From CAZSBB01 sp964605235 (GTDB taxonomy: Bacteria; Planctomycetota; Phycisphaerae; Phycisphaerales; Phycisphaeraceae), in assembly GCA_964605235.1 (NCBI GenBank), contig CAZSBB010000011.1:62001-126000 (forward strand): a stretch of DNA of 64,000 nt, given 5' to 3'. The position numbers and the translations under genes are program-made. Below the pieces are notes generated by a model that worked only from the letters and a program-made list of their open reading frames with translations, did no database searches and was not told the DNA's origin. Within the stretch, counting starts at the first letter, position 1; the number at the start of each line of letters is the position of its first letter. Below, in pieces: positions 42,715-51,984 of the stretch.

Positions 42715-45700
42715 CTACTGCAACGGTTCCCACGACAGCGGCTGGTCGATCAGGCTCGGGTCCGACAGCAGGCCGCGGATCGCCGGGTCGGTCAGGGCGT
42801 TGCGCAGGGCTTCGCTGTCGCGGTCGAGTTCCTGCCGCACCACCGGGTAGTACTGTTCGGTGTAGAAGAAATACTTGGCGGCTTCCTCATCCACCAGGTA
42901 AATCTTCTCGCGTTTGACCGTGGGCACCAGGAGCTGCCGACCGATGGAGAAGTTCTCCAGGGTGAGCACCTTGGCGTCGGTGGCGTTGAGTTCCACCGTG
43001 CGTTTGACCACCACGGCGCGCTTGAGCCGTACGATGTCGCCGGGGTTTTGCAGCACCACCGCAAAGCGATTCTTGCCTGCTTCGTTGGGTTGGTTGAGTT
43101 CCCACAACTGCCGCGACCAACTGGAGCGGTCCGGGCAATCGATCAGCTCGATCTTCGGCACCGGCTGGGCGAGGATGTCGCGGGCGTCGCGCTCATAGCG
43201 TTCGAGCGTCCAGATCATGGCGATCGCCTGCTTGCGGTCCTTGAGCCGGGCGAAAATGGCGCTGGTGTCGGGGTCCGGCTCATCCGCTTTGCCCGGACGC
43301 CGCTGCGCCGGCTCGGGCAGGTCCAGTTGCCGCAGCAGTTCGCGGTACAGGAAACCCACGCGGAAGCCCGCCTCGCTGTTGGCGTCGGCGCGGAAGAAGA
43401 TCAGCCGATTGAGCGCGATGTTGTTTTCGATCTCCCGGCGTTTGATCACCTCATACATCTGCCGATACACCAGCACGCGCTCGCCCGGCACGCGGTTGCC
43501 TACGAAGCGGTCGAAGGGATACACCTCCGCCAGCCCGGCATTGTGCGCCGCCACCTCGTTGGCGAGCATGTGCAACTGCTGCAACTGGCGGTTCTCGGTC
43601 AGGAACGCCAGGTCGAACACGTCTTCGGAACGGATGCGATAAGCATCGCGGAACAGCCGATTGTTGAAGCTGTCGAAGGTGTCCTCATCCTTGGGCAGGT
43701 TGCGGCCCACGAGCTGGCCCTCGGGCAGCACATAGGGCGTGAGCACGATGATCACCTCGCGCTTGAGCGTGGTCGATTGCTCGGAGCGGAAGGCGGCGCC
43801 CAGCAGGGGGATGTCGCCCAGCAGGGGGACTTTGTCGGTCTGCTTGGTGGTGTCCTTGGAAACCAGCCCGCCGATGATGAAGGGCGTGTTGTTGGCGACG
43901 CGCGAATAGGTCTGCACGCGGCGGGTGCTGATGCGCGGCGCCCGCGCCAGCTCATCGCCCACGGAGTCGACCAGCACCAGGTCTTCGCCGGGCACTTCGG
44001 CGGAGACGATGCCGTCGATCTGCATGGACACGTCTTCGCCGTCGGCACTGACGCGCGGGCGGACGTTGAGCAGGATGCCGATGGGGATGTACTGGAATTT
44101 GAACTCCAGGCGGTCGCCGCCGCGGATGCCGCTGGCGCCGGTGGCGACGGGGACTTCCTCGCCTACGCGGATGGAAGCCTGGCGGTTGTCGAGCGTCAGC
44201 ACGCTGGGGCGGGAGAGGATTTCCGCCTCTCCGTCGCGGATCAGCGCTTCGATGTTGACGTTGAATTCGCCGAACACATTGCGGAACGCGGCATCCACGG
44301 TAGGCGTGACGCCGATGGGGAAGTCCGGCAGGCGGCCGAATGACAGCGAGGCGATGTTTTTCCGCGGCGTTTGCAGCTCCCACTCGACGCCCAGCTTGTT
44401 CAGGCCGGTCTCGGAAATCTCGAGCACCATGGCTTCAATGAGGATTTGCCGGGCGGGGACGTCGATGCTGGCTTTGATGCGGTCGAGCAGGCCGGCAAAC
44501 TGCTGGGGATGGGCGGGATGGTAGAGCACCATCAGTTCCATCATCGGCGCGGAGGAAGTCTGATTGGGCAGGTTGCTGGGCAGGCTGGGGGTCATGGACA
44601 AACCAAACGCGCCGGCCGCCTGCTTCTCACCGACCAGCGCGCTGGCGTCGGTGGCGGGCATGGCGATGATGATGGGCAGGCTCGCCGGGTCCACCTTCTG
44701 GCTGGGATTGATCATCTGATGCCCGCCGGGGCCCTTGGCGCCCAACTGGTACTCGATGGTCTGGTAGCCCAGCGTTTTGAGCAGCGCCAGGCAGCGGTCC
44801 GGCTCCACATAACTCAGCGGCACGACCTGAGCTTTCAAATCCGCCACGGTCAGGCTGGCGTTGCGCTCGGCGCGGGACTTCTGCGCCTGCTCGACCAGCT
44901 TCTGCAACGCGGGCATGTCGCCATTGGCGTTCACGGTGCCGTCCGCGCCGACCGTTGCGCCGAACACCCACAGATGCACCGGCTGACTCTGATATGGCTT
45001 GAAGCCCAACTGCAGCAGCGTCTGACCCTGCGCCTCCGGGCGCGCCAGCAGACGCGGGCTGCGCAGACCATCGACCGCCGGCAGATTCACGCCCGGGGGC
45101 ACATTGTCGGCGGGACGATAACCATGCTGTGCCTGCAACTGTGCGGACAGCACATCCAGCAGTTCCGTGGCTTCGGTTTCATTGAGCTGCGCCAGCGGAA
45201 AAAACTGACCGCCGGCGGGCGCAGGCGCGGCAGGAGCAGCAGGCGCAGCAGGCGCAGCAGGCGCAGCAGGCGCAGCAGGCGCAGCAGGAGCAGCAGGCGC
45301 AGCAGGCGCGGCAGGCGCGGCCGGCGCGGGCGCAGGCTGCGCTGCCGGTGCAGGCGCAGGCGTGGCCGGTTTCGCTTCCTCCGCAGCCTGGGCGCGGCCG
45401 CCGGTCAGCAGATTCAGGCTCAGCCCCAGCAGCAGCGCCAGCGCGCCGGCTCCCGGGGGAAACCCGAAGCGCCGCCGCGCTGCGGGGCGCGTCTGCGTCA
45501 GATCGTCCAGTTCCTCGGGCACGGGGGCGCTCAGCGGCGCGGGGCCTGGCGCCGCTTCGGCCGCGGGGGGCAGTCGCAGTGGCGCGGATCCGGCTTGGAA
45601 ATGTTCCATGGAAAAATTCTCCGGCGCGCCCAGGTAAACCACTTGTCCGTCCACGATCTGCAGCACCAGATCGGCATGGCACAGCAGTTCGGGACGATGG

Positions 45701-47352
45701 GTGACCATCAGGGTGGTTTTGCCGCGCATGAAATCGAGAATGGCGGGAATGATCTGTGATTCGCTGAGCTGGTCGATGCTGGCGGTGGCTTCGTCGAGGA
45801 TGAGAATCTTGGGATTTTTGAGCATGGCGCGGGTGAGGGTGATGCGTTGTTTTTCCCCGCGCGACAGGCTGACGCCCGACTCGCCGACGATGGTTTGATA
45901 GCCATCGGGCAGGCGGGTGATGAAGTCATGGGCGCCGGTGCGTTTGGCGACTTCAATGATCTGCCGCATGGTGGCGTCGGGCTGGGCGTAGCGGAGATTT
46001 TCCTGGATGGTGGAGTTGAACAGGAAGCATTCCTGGAAGGCGATGCCGATGTGCTCGCGCAGGTGGCGCAGGGCGATCTGTCGCACATCCACCCCGTCGA
46101 GTTCCACTGCGCCGGCGGAAGGTTCGTTGAAGCGGGGGACCAGGTTGACCAGCGTGCTCTTGCCCGCGCCCGACGGGCCGACGATGGCGCACACCTGGCC
46201 GGGGAGGATTTCGAAGTTGATGTCGCGCAGCACGCGTTCGCCTTCGCCGTAGCGGAAGCTGACGCGTTTGAACTGGAGCTGGCCGCGGATGGGCGGGGCG
46301 GCGGATTGCTCGACATCCGCTTCCACATCGCCCATGTCGAGCATCTCGAACACGCGGTCGACGCTGGCGGTGGCTTTGGTGAGCTTGGCGAAGCCGGTCA
46401 TCAGTTCCAGCACGGTGGGATAGAGCATGCCCACGTAACCGAAGAACATGATGAAGGTGCCGGGCTTCATGGCTGCTTCGGGATCGCGCTTGAGCACCTG
46501 GGCGGCGCCAAAGCCCAGCAGCGCGACGGTGCCCACGCCCACCAGCAGGTCGGCGACGATCTTCTGCGTGACGTGATATTTCTTGCTGCGCAGCTGGCTC
46601 TGGCGGGATTGGTCGATGGCGCGGACGAAGGCTTCGTTCTCGCGTTGCTCGCCGGTGAAGCCCTTGACCACCTCGGCGCCGAGGAACTTTTCAATCAGGT
46701 TGCCGTGCACGAAGGAAAGCTGCTCGGCGGCGACGCGGCTGGCTTGCTTGATGGGCCGGCGAAAGCGGTGGTACGCCGCCAGATGCAGCGGCAGAATGAT
46801 GGTGCTCGCCAGCGCCAGTTGCCAGTTGATGGCGTAGATGATGGCGGTCAGGCACAGGAAACGGAAGACCGCCTGGGTCAGCGTGGGCAATTCGTCCTGA
46901 ATGAAGCTCTGGATGACGAAGCTGTCGTCCATCAATCGGCTGCTGAGGCGTCCCGGCGGGTTTTGCCGGTAGAAGCGCAGGCTCATCTGCTGGAGATGCT
47001 CGAACAGCCGATTGCGCACGGTGAAGCAGACATGTTCGCCGATGGCGACGGCGGAATACTTGCTGCCGAAGAAGAGGAGGTTGCGGACGACGTAGATGGC
47101 GACGATGCCCACGAGGATGAGGGTGAGCAGGCCCCAGTTGCCGGTGGGATTGGATTCGTTGGGGAAGACGTCGTTGAAGATGAGGCCCAGCAGGGCGGGG
47201 ATGCACATGTTGACGCCGGTGAGGGCGATGAGCATCAGGACGGACAGCGCCAGGCGGCCGAAAAAAGGTTTGAGCAACAGAGCCAGGCGGCGCAAGGAAG
47301 CGCCTTCTTCGCGCGGCGGCGCCACCGGGGGCGCTTGGGCTTGAGACATCAT
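42715..47352 (-). CDS. ABC exporter fused to a secretin (single ~1545-aa protein)
   Basis: One uninterrupted frame. Residues ~20-320 are an ABCB-type TMD (six TM helices expected; QNPPGRLSSRLMDD coupling region). ~350-580 are the NBD: Walker A GPSGAGKST (392-400), signature LSRGEKQRI (496), Walker B ILILDEATASID (516), H-loop VTHR (550). After a 40-residue acidic/Pro linker come RRR and a hydrophobic segment (~632-652) ending GGRAQA before AEEAKP, an internal signal-peptide-like TM. Then an Ala-Pro run (~662-713), N-domain-like region, and a secretin domain at ~965-1206 (VPLLGDIPLLGAAFRS). The last ~340 residues are unlike anything I know. ATG 47352 has GGAG five bases upstream. Normal secretins and exporters are separate proteins. 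Confidence 0.85.
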   Translation of the reverse strand: MMSQAQAPPVAPPREEGASLRRLALLLKPFFGRLALSVLMLIALTGVNMCIPALLGLIFNDVFPNESNPTGNWGLLTLILVGIVAIYVVRNLLFFGSKYSAVAIGEHVCFTVRNRLFEHLQQMSLRFYRQNPPGRLSSRLMDDSFVIQSFIQDELPTLTQAVFRFLCLTAIIYAINWQLALASTIILPLHLAAYHRFRRPIKQASRVAAEQLSFVHGNLIEKFLGAEVVKGFTGEQRENEAFVRAIDQSRQSQLRSKKYHVTQKIVADLLVGVGTVALLGFGAAQVLKRDPEAAMKPGTFIMFFGYVGMLYPTVLELMTGFAKLTKATASVDRVFEMLDMGDVEADVEQSAAPPIRGQLQFKRVSFRYGEGERVLRDINFEILPGQVCAIVGPSGAGKSTLVNLVPRFNEPSAGAVELDGVDVRQIALRHLREHIGIAFQECFLFNSTIQENLRYAQPDATMRQIIEVAKRTGAHDFITRLPDGYQTIVGESGVSLSRGEKQRITLTRAMLKNPKILILDEATASIDQLSESQIIPAILDFMRGKTTLMVTHRPELLCHADLVLQIVDGQVVYLGAPENFSMEHFQAGSAPLRLPPAAEAAPGPAPLSAPVPEELDDLTQTRPAARRRFGFPPGAGALALLLGLSLNLLTGGRAQAAEEAKPATPAPAPAAQPAPAPAAPAAPAAPAAPAAPAAPAAPAAPAAPAAPAAPAPAGGQFFPLAQLNETEATELLDVLSAQLQAQHGYRPADNVPPGVNLPAVDGLRSPRLLARPEAQGQTLLQLGFKPYQSQPVHLWVFGATVGADGTVNANGDMPALQKLVEQAQKSRAERNASLTVADLKAQVVPLSYVEPDRCLALLKTLGYQTIEYQLGAKGPGGHQMINPSQKVDPASLPIIIAMPATDASALVGEKQAAGAFGLSMTPSLPSNLPNQTSSAPMMELMVLYHPAHPQQFAGLLDRIKASIDVPARQILIEAMVLEISETGLNKLGVEWELQTPRKNIASLSFGRLPDFPIGVTPTVDAAFRNVFGEFNVNIEALIRDGEAEILSRPSVLTLDNRQASIRVGEEVPVATGASGIRGGDRLEFKFQYIPIGILLNVRPRVSADGEDVSMQIDGIVSAEVPGEDLVLVDSVGDELARAPRISTRRVQTYSRVANNTPFIIGGLVSKDTTKQTDKVPLLGDIPLLGAAFRSEQSTTLKREVIIVLTPYVLPEGQLVGRNLPKDEDTFDSFNNRLFRDAYRIRSEDVFDLAFLTENRQLQQLHMLANEVAAHNAGLAEVYPFDRFVGNRVPGERVLVYRQMYEVIKRREIENNIALNRLIFFRADANSEAGFRVGFLYRELLRQLDLPEPAQRRPGKADEPDPDTSAIFARLKDRKQAIAMIWTLERYERDARDILAQPVPKIELIDCPDRSSWSRQLWELNQPNEAGKNRFAVVLQNPGDIVRLKRAVVVKRTVELNATDAKVLTLENFSIGRQLLVPTVKREKIYLVDEEAAKYFFYTEQYYPVVRQELDRDSEALRNALTDPAIRGLLSDPSLIDQPLSWEPLQ
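45214..45369. repeat. GCAGGCGCA tandem repeats coding an Ala-Pro linker
   Basis: A run of nine-base units (GCAGGCGCA, variant GCAGGAGCA) at 45229-45340 translates on the minus strand as Ala-Ala-Pro repeats between the internal hydrophobic segment and the secretin part. Unit number is likely to vary between strains. Confidence 0.85.
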
Positions 47353-47611
47353 GCCGGCTCCGGCAGGCGAATTAACCACCAGTGCTCACCGAGTTGCCTG
47401 GCTCGGTGGAAGCTCCTTGCACCCGTGACCCGCGCTTCCCCACGCCCGAGTTAAGGGTAAACCCCTATTGTAGCGTCGCGCGTGACGTTTCAGCAGGTGA
47501 AAATTCGGATTCCAGTTGCACCGCGCGGTTTGGGCGTGACGCCGGTGCGCGCCTGCATTCAGATTTCGTCAGGACATCGACCCGCTGCGCGAAATGGCCT
47601 ATCCTGCAGGC

Positions 47612-48787
47612 ATGCACGGGCGCAGCCATCTCGCATGGGGTTTGAGTCTGTTCCTGTTTCTGACGGGATGTCAACCGGAACCAACCGCCACCGCCCCGGC
47701 GGCAGCCACGTCCAACCCCTCCCCCGAGGACGCCGGGCAGGCGGTGTACGTCGGTTCCGACCTGATTCGCGGGTATCGGCCGCAATCCACCGTGGTCACG
47801 CCGACCACGCAAGTCACCCGGGCGCGCTTTCCGGTCATTGACTTTCATTGCCACTGGAACGCACGCGTGCCGGTGGAAGAATTGCTCGGCTCGATGGATG
47901 AAATGAACATCCGCTATGCCGTGAACCTCAGCGGTGGGTTCGGCTCCGATCTCGAGCAGATGATTGACCAGTATGTCGGGCCGTCGAATCGTCGGCTGAT
48001 CGTATTCGCCAACGTGGATTTTTCGCGCATCGACGAGCCGGACTTCGGCGCCCACGCCGCCGCCGAGCTGGAGTCCGCCTACCTGCGCGGGGCGCGCGGG
48101 CTGAAGATTTTCAAAAACCTGGGGCTGACGCTGCGTGACCAGAATGGCGCGCTCATCGCCATTGACGATCCGCGGATTGACCCGGTGTGGGAGATGTGCG
48201 CCCGTCTGCGCATGCCGGTGCTGATTCACTCGGCCGACCCGATCGCCTTCTTCCAACCCATCGACGCCAACAACGAACGCTGGATGCAACTGCGCCGGCA
48301 TCCCAACTGGAGCTTCCATGGCCCGCAGTTTCCATCGTGGGAAGAAGTCATCGCCCAGCGCAATCGGCTGATCGCCCGGCATCGCCAGACCACCTTCGTC
48401 GTCGCACACATGGGGGAAGCATCCAACAACTACGCGCTGCTGGGACGCTGGCTCGATGAGCACCCCAACATGTACGTCGACCTGAGCGGGCGCATGAATG
48501 AGATCGGCCGGCAGCCGCGCGCTTCGCGGGCGTTCTTCATCCGCTATGCCGACCGCATTCTCTTTGGCAGCGATCGCTACCCCGGCCGGGGCGATCAGCC
48601 ACGCTATCCGACGTATTTCCGCATCCTGCAGACCGCCGACGAATACTTCGACTACTACGACCATGCTTTCCCGCCCGCTGGCGAGTGGAAGGTGTACGCC
48701 CTGGACCTGCCCGATGAAGTGCTGGCGAAGGTGTATGGCGAGAACGCCGCCCGGCTGCTGGGGCTGGACCTGAAAGGATCGCGCTGA
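47612..48787 (+). CDS. Amidohydrolase-family lipoprotein
   Basis: About 391 residues. The start MHGRSHLAWGLSLFLFLTGC is a lipoprotein signal with lipobox LTGC (Cys 20); ATG 47594 would add six residues. The metal-dependent hydrolase fold starts at VIDFHCHWNAR (HxH), with GARGLKIFKNLGL (Lys), PVLIHSADP, VVAHMGEASN and ILFGSDRYPG. This amidohydrolase-2 branch includes decarboxylases and lactonases. Cell-surface or periplasmic. The stop overlaps the next start (TGATG), so it is coupled to the symporter. Confidence 0.85.
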   Translation: MHGRSHLAWGLSLFLFLTGCQPEPTATAPAAATSNPSPEDAGQAVYVGSDLIRGYRPQSTVVTPTTQVTRARFPVIDFHCHWNARVPVEELLGSMDEMNIRYAVNLSGGFGSDLEQMIDQYVGPSNRRLIVFANVDFSRIDEPDFGAHAAAELESAYLRGARGLKIFKNLGLTLRDQNGALIAIDDPRIDPVWEMCARLRMPVLIHSADPIAFFQPIDANNERWMQLRRHPNWSFHGPQFPSWEEVIAQRNRLIARHRQTTFVVAHMGEASNNYALLGRWLDEHPNMYVDLSGRMNEIGRQPRASRAFFIRYADRILFGSDRYPGRGDQPRYPTYFRILQTADEYFDYYDHAFPPAGEWKVYALDLPDEVLAKVYGENAARLLGLDLKGSR

Positions 48788-50157
48788 TGCTCGCGGCGCT
48801 GCTGGCGGCGTGCGCTCTGCTGGCGCTGGGGGCCGCGCTGCGGATGACAGTCAAACCGCTGCGGGTGCTGTATCTGCCGGCCTCGGTCGTCGCGGGATTG
48901 CTGGGCTTCATCCTCGTGCAATGGCTCACGCGCGTGCCTGCCGCCGGCGCGCTGACGACTGCGATCAGTCAGGAATGGTCAAGCTGGCCCGGCCCGTTGG
49001 TGGCGGTGGTCTTTGCCGCGCTGCTGATGGAACGCAGTGAAGGCGGCGGCTTCACGGCAGCACTGCGCCGCGGCGCCCGCTCCGGACTGCTGGCGTGGAT
49101 CATCATTCTCGGACAGGTGGCGATCGGGGCGCTGGTGTACCTCACGCTGGTCGCCCCCGCGCACGCCGGCGTACCCGCGACGTTCAGCCAATTGCTGGAA
49201 GTGAGCTGGGCGGGCGGCCACGGCACCTCGGCGGGGATGGCGCAGGTCTTTGCCGCGCAGGACTGGTCGGCCGGGAAAGACGTGGCGTTTTTCCTCGCCA
49301 CCTTCGGGCTGGTGTACGGCGTGGTCAGCGGCCTGGTGCTGGTGAACCTCGCCATCCGCCGCGGCTGGGTCGCCAAGCTCCCCGCCGAGGAAATCAACGA
49401 CACCGCGAATACCGCAGCACCCACCGCAGGGCGCGCCAGCTACCGCGAAGCCATCGCGCCGCTGACGCTGCATGTGGTGTTCCTGGGACTGGCGTTTTTA
49501 GTGGGCTTTGGTTTGCATCAGGTGCTGTTGTGGCTGGCGCGATTGGTGCTCGGGGCGGATGATCCCGCCATCAAAGGACAGGCGATTGACGCGGTGGGCA
49601 ACCTGCCGCTGTTCCTGTTCACGCTGCTGGCGGGCGGGTTGGTGCGCTGGGCGCTGGGTCGGCTCAAGCTGGGCCATCTGGTGGATGTCACCCAACTGCG
49701 CGGGCTGGTGGGCGTGGCGATGGATTTTCTGATCGTCGCCGCCATCGCCACCTTGCGGATGGAGGCGCTCAGCGCGTTCTTCCTGCCGATCGCGGCCCTG
49801 ATTGTCGGGGCGGGGGTGTGGTCGATGTTTTGCCTGCTGGTGTTGTCGCCGCGCCTGCTGCCTCGGGCGTACTGGTTTGAACTGGGGCTGCTCAACTATG
49901 GATTCAGCACCGCCAACACGCCGCAGGGTTTCATGCTGCTGCGGATCATCGATCCCGACCTGCGCAGCGGCGCTGCCGAGGACTACGCGGTGGCGGCTCC
50001 GCTGAGCGCGCCGTTCGTCGGCGGGGGCATCATCACGTTTGTGGTGTTTCCACTGCTGCTGGGCAGGTGGGGCGCGGCCGCGCTGGCGGGGTTGTGCGTG
50101 GTGGGCATCGCGGGGTGTTACGCGCTGGGGCGCAAGCTGGCGCGGCGGTCAGGCTGA
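48787..50157 (+). CDS. GltS-like sodium/carboxylate symporter
   Basis: A 456-residue protein with about ten to twelve TM helices. The pore signature SWAGGHGTSAGMAQVF and later FSTANTPQGFMLLRIIDP and APLSAPFVGGGIITF fit the sodium/glutamate symporter (GltS) family, though it is longer than E. coli GltS by ~55 residues. It starts one base into the amidohydrolase stop codon; uptake of the hydrolysis product is a fair inference. Substrate unverified. Confidence 0.85.
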   Translation: MLAALLAACALLALGAALRMTVKPLRVLYLPASVVAGLLGFILVQWLTRVPAAGALTTAISQEWSSWPGPLVAVVFAALLMERSEGGGFTAALRRGARSGLLAWIIILGQVAIGALVYLTLVAPAHAGVPATFSQLLEVSWAGGHGTSAGMAQVFAAQDWSAGKDVAFFLATFGLVYGVVSGLVLVNLAIRRGWVAKLPAEEINDTANTAAPTAGRASYREAIAPLTLHVVFLGLAFLVGFGLHQVLLWLARLVLGADDPAIKGQAIDAVGNLPLFLFTLLAGGLVRWALGRLKLGHLVDVTQLRGLVGVAMDFLIVAAIATLRMEALSAFFLPIAALIVGAGVWSMFCLLVLSPRLLPRAYWFELGLLNYGFSTANTPQGFMLLRIIDPDLRSGAAEDYAVAAPLSAPFVGGGIITFVVFPLLLGRWGAAALAGLCVVGIAGCYALGRKLARRSG

Positions 50158-50169
50158 CTTCGCCAACGG

Positions 50170-50430
50170 TTAGAACCACTCGCTCAGCAGCCACAAACCG
50201 ACCGCCGCCAGCGCCATGAACCCGGCGATCTGCGCCGCCAGCGCGACCGACGCCCGGGGCAGCTTTGCCAGATCGTCAGTCTTGAGCGCCTTGTAGACCA
50301 CCGCCACACCCAGCACCAGGGGCGCGAGCATCAGCAGCCACCAGCGGTCGATCGGCAGCGGCGCCAGGAACGGGCGATAGGTGACCGTCGGCGCCTGCGC
50401 CAGCAGCTCCAGGAGGGTCAGAATGGTCAT
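50170..50430 (-). CDS. Small hypothetical membrane protein
   Basis: Eighty-six residues with two TM helices (PLPIDRWWLLMLAPLVLGVAV and FMALAAVGLWLLSE). Starts at ATG 50430 overlapping the end of the upstream DUF6677-like gene by four bases (ATGA), so the two are co-translated. No family recognised. Confidence 0.7.
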   Translation of the reverse strand: MTILTLLELLAQAPTVTYRPFLAPLPIDRWWLLMLAPLVLGVAVVYKALKTDDLAKLPRASVALAAQIAGFMALAAVGLWLLSEWF

Positions 50431-50954
50431 GGCGCCGCCTCCGTGCGGGGGGTGCTGGGCAGAGCGGCATCCGCATCGTCGTCGTCGGCCTCGGCATCAG
50501 GCCGGTGGAGGTCGCGGCGTTTGACGCCCACCGGCCGCGCCAGGACATCCAGCAGCGCCAGCAGGTTGAGCCAACCCGCCAGGGAAGTGTAGAGCACGCC
50601 CTGTTCGTTGGGTCGGCCGAAGCTGGGTTGGTAGCGGTGGGGGGCGTAGGGGGAGGGCTGGCGGAGGGCGAACTCCCGCAGGGGGGCGCGGAAGTAGCGT
50701 TGCATGGCGAGATCGACGGCGACGCCGGGGGCGAGCATGATCTGGCCGTAGTACATGATGCCGGAGGTATGGCGGTCGATGACGCCCACGCCGCCGATGA
50801 GCAGGCCCAGCAGCCAGAGGAGGGCAATGGTGACGCCGACGATTGCGCCGCGGCGTTTTTCGCCGATCAGGACATGCGCCAGGCCGGGGATGAGCCAGCC
50901 GCAGAGGGCCGGCCCCAGGTTCCATTCTTTGGGGGAATCAGCGGGCTGAGCCAC
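50427..50954 (-). CDS. DUF6677-like membrane protein
   Basis: A 175-residue protein typical of planctomycetes: GPALCGWLIPGLAHVLIGEK and RRGAIVGVTIALLWLLGLLI, then a GIMYYGQIMLAPGVAVDLAM segment and a cytosolic Asp-rich tail (EADDDDADAA). Four TM helices. GTG 50954 is preceded by AGGAAATGAC. Coupled to the small membrane gene downstream (ATGA). Function unknown. Confidence 0.7.
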   Translation of the reverse strand: MAQPADSPKEWNLGPALCGWLIPGLAHVLIGEKRRGAIVGVTIALLWLLGLLIGGVGVIDRHTSGIMYYGQIMLAPGVAVDLAMQRYFRAPLREFALRQPSPYAPHRYQPSFGRPNEQGVLYTSLAGWLNLLALLDVLARPVGVKRRDLHRPDAEADDDDADAALPSTPRTEAAP

Positions 50955-51156
50955 GTCATTTCCTGTCCAGGTGGGGCGGGGCGTTCAAGCCGCGGTGTGG
51001 AAAATTCGATCTAGCCGGAAAAGTGCGTTGACAAACGCTTCCCGCCCGATAGTTTAACCGCGCGTGGAAGCCCGGCAACCGTGCCCGGCCCACCAGGTTC
51101 ACCTGCTTGGAAATCCACCCCCCCGCCCAGAACCCCCAGTCACGGAGGCGCCGGCC

Positions 51157-51450
51157 ATGAGCTCATTGCTTGTTGAGGAACTGCTCGAAGAAGGCCTGTT
51201 GGCCCTGCAGAGCGCACAATCGTCACAGACCGTCCCGCAAAATCTCGCCGCGCGCGAAGAAGAGGAAGAGGAAGAGGACTTCGCGGACGATGAAGAAGGA
51301 GACGACGATTACCTCGACGACGACGAGGAGGATGATGACCTCTTCGACGACGACGAGGATGACGACGACGACTTCTTCGACGACGACGACGAAGAGTTCG
51401 ACGACGACGACGAGGATGACGACGAGGACGACGACGATTTCGATGCTTGA
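51157..51450 (+). CDS. Poly-Asp/Glu acidic protein
   Basis: Ninety-seven residues: a short helical start (SSLLVEELLEEGLLALQSAQ) and then ~60 almost uninterrupted Asp and Glu residues with a few Tyr, Leu and Phe (DDYLDDDEED, DDDFFDDDDEEF). ATG 51157 has GGAGG eight bases upstream. The GAC/GAG repeats make the DNA low-complexity. Such tails bind cations or basic proteins; it may pair with lysine-rich proteins such as the DksA-like protein (speculation). The shadow ORF on the other strand (Ser-rich) is spurious. Confidence 0.75.
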   Translation: MSSLLVEELLEEGLLALQSAQSSQTVPQNLAAREEEEEEEDFADDEEGDDDYLDDDEEDDDLFDDDEDDDDDFFDDDDEEFDDDDEDDDEDDDDFDA

Positions 51451-51497
51451 CGGCTGGGCCGGCTCAATCCGGTGCGGTCGTCACCGGAGTGCCGCGC

Positions 51498-51887
51498 ATG
51501 CAACCGACCGACGCCCAACCCGACGCCGCCACCCAGGAACAGCGTGAGTTCAACGGTCCCGACCGCCGGCAAACGGTGGTCGATCGCCGCCTGATCCCCA
51601 CCGGCCTGGAGCGCCGCCGTGGTCCGGGTCGCCGGCGCAATGACTTCATCAAAGCCGCCGAAGAAGGCCAGATGAGCCGCGAACAGTTCCTGTTCGTCAT
51701 GGCGGTCGACGCCTACAAGCGCGCCAACCAGCGCCCCTATCCTTCCTGGACCGAGGTGCTCGAAATCATTCGCAAGCTCGGCTACCGCAAGACCTGCGCC
51801 ACCAGCCTCGAACTGGACAACGTGGAAGACTGGACCGAAGCGCCCGATGCGCCGGCGTTCCCCCACGACCAGCCCAAGAGCGAGTGA
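51498..51887 (+). CDS. Hypothetical cytosolic protein
   Basis: About 129 residues. Seen: a basic Arg-rich stretch (GLERRRGPGRRRNDFIKAAE), then REQFLFVMAVDAYKRANQRP and YPSWTEVLEIIRKLGYRKTC, a compact helical region found in planctomycete hypothetical proteins. ATG 51498 has GGAG upstream; TTG 51447 is possible. Followed by a strong terminator at 51925. Confidence 0.7.
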   Translation: MQPTDAQPDAATQEQREFNGPDRRQTVVDRRLIPTGLERRRGPGRRRNDFIKAAEEGQMSREQFLFVMAVDAYKRANQRPYPSWTEVLEIIRKLGYRKTCATSLELDNVEDWTEAPDAPAFPHDQPKSE

Positions 51888-51924
51888 ACCCGCCCGGCTT
51901 CCGCGCTCACCCCCCGCATCCGCC

Positions 51925-51956
51925 CGCCGCGTCCCCGCTGACGCGGCGTTTTTTTT
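51925..51956 (+). terminator. Intrinsic terminator after 51498-51887
   Basis: CGCCGCGTC, six-base loop CCCGCT, GACGCGGCG, then eight T: a perfect 9-bp GC-rich stem with a U tract. Confidence 0.92.
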
Positions 51957-51984
51957 GCGCCTTGCCTGACCGCCATCGCCGCCG

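Noticed and set aside
43048..44343. Plus-strand ORF (431 aa) opposite the secretin part
   Set aside because: Shadow frame; the secretin motif is on the minus strand.
45214..45369. Nine-base repeats as a CRISPR or non-coding satellite
   Set aside because: They are in frame and encode an Ala-Pro linker.
45847..47454. Plus-strand ORF (535 aa) opposite the ABC part
   Set aside because: No motif, opposite to a convincing NBD.
51309..51866. Minus-strand Ser-rich ORF
   Set aside because: Complement of GAC/GAG repeats; not a gene.
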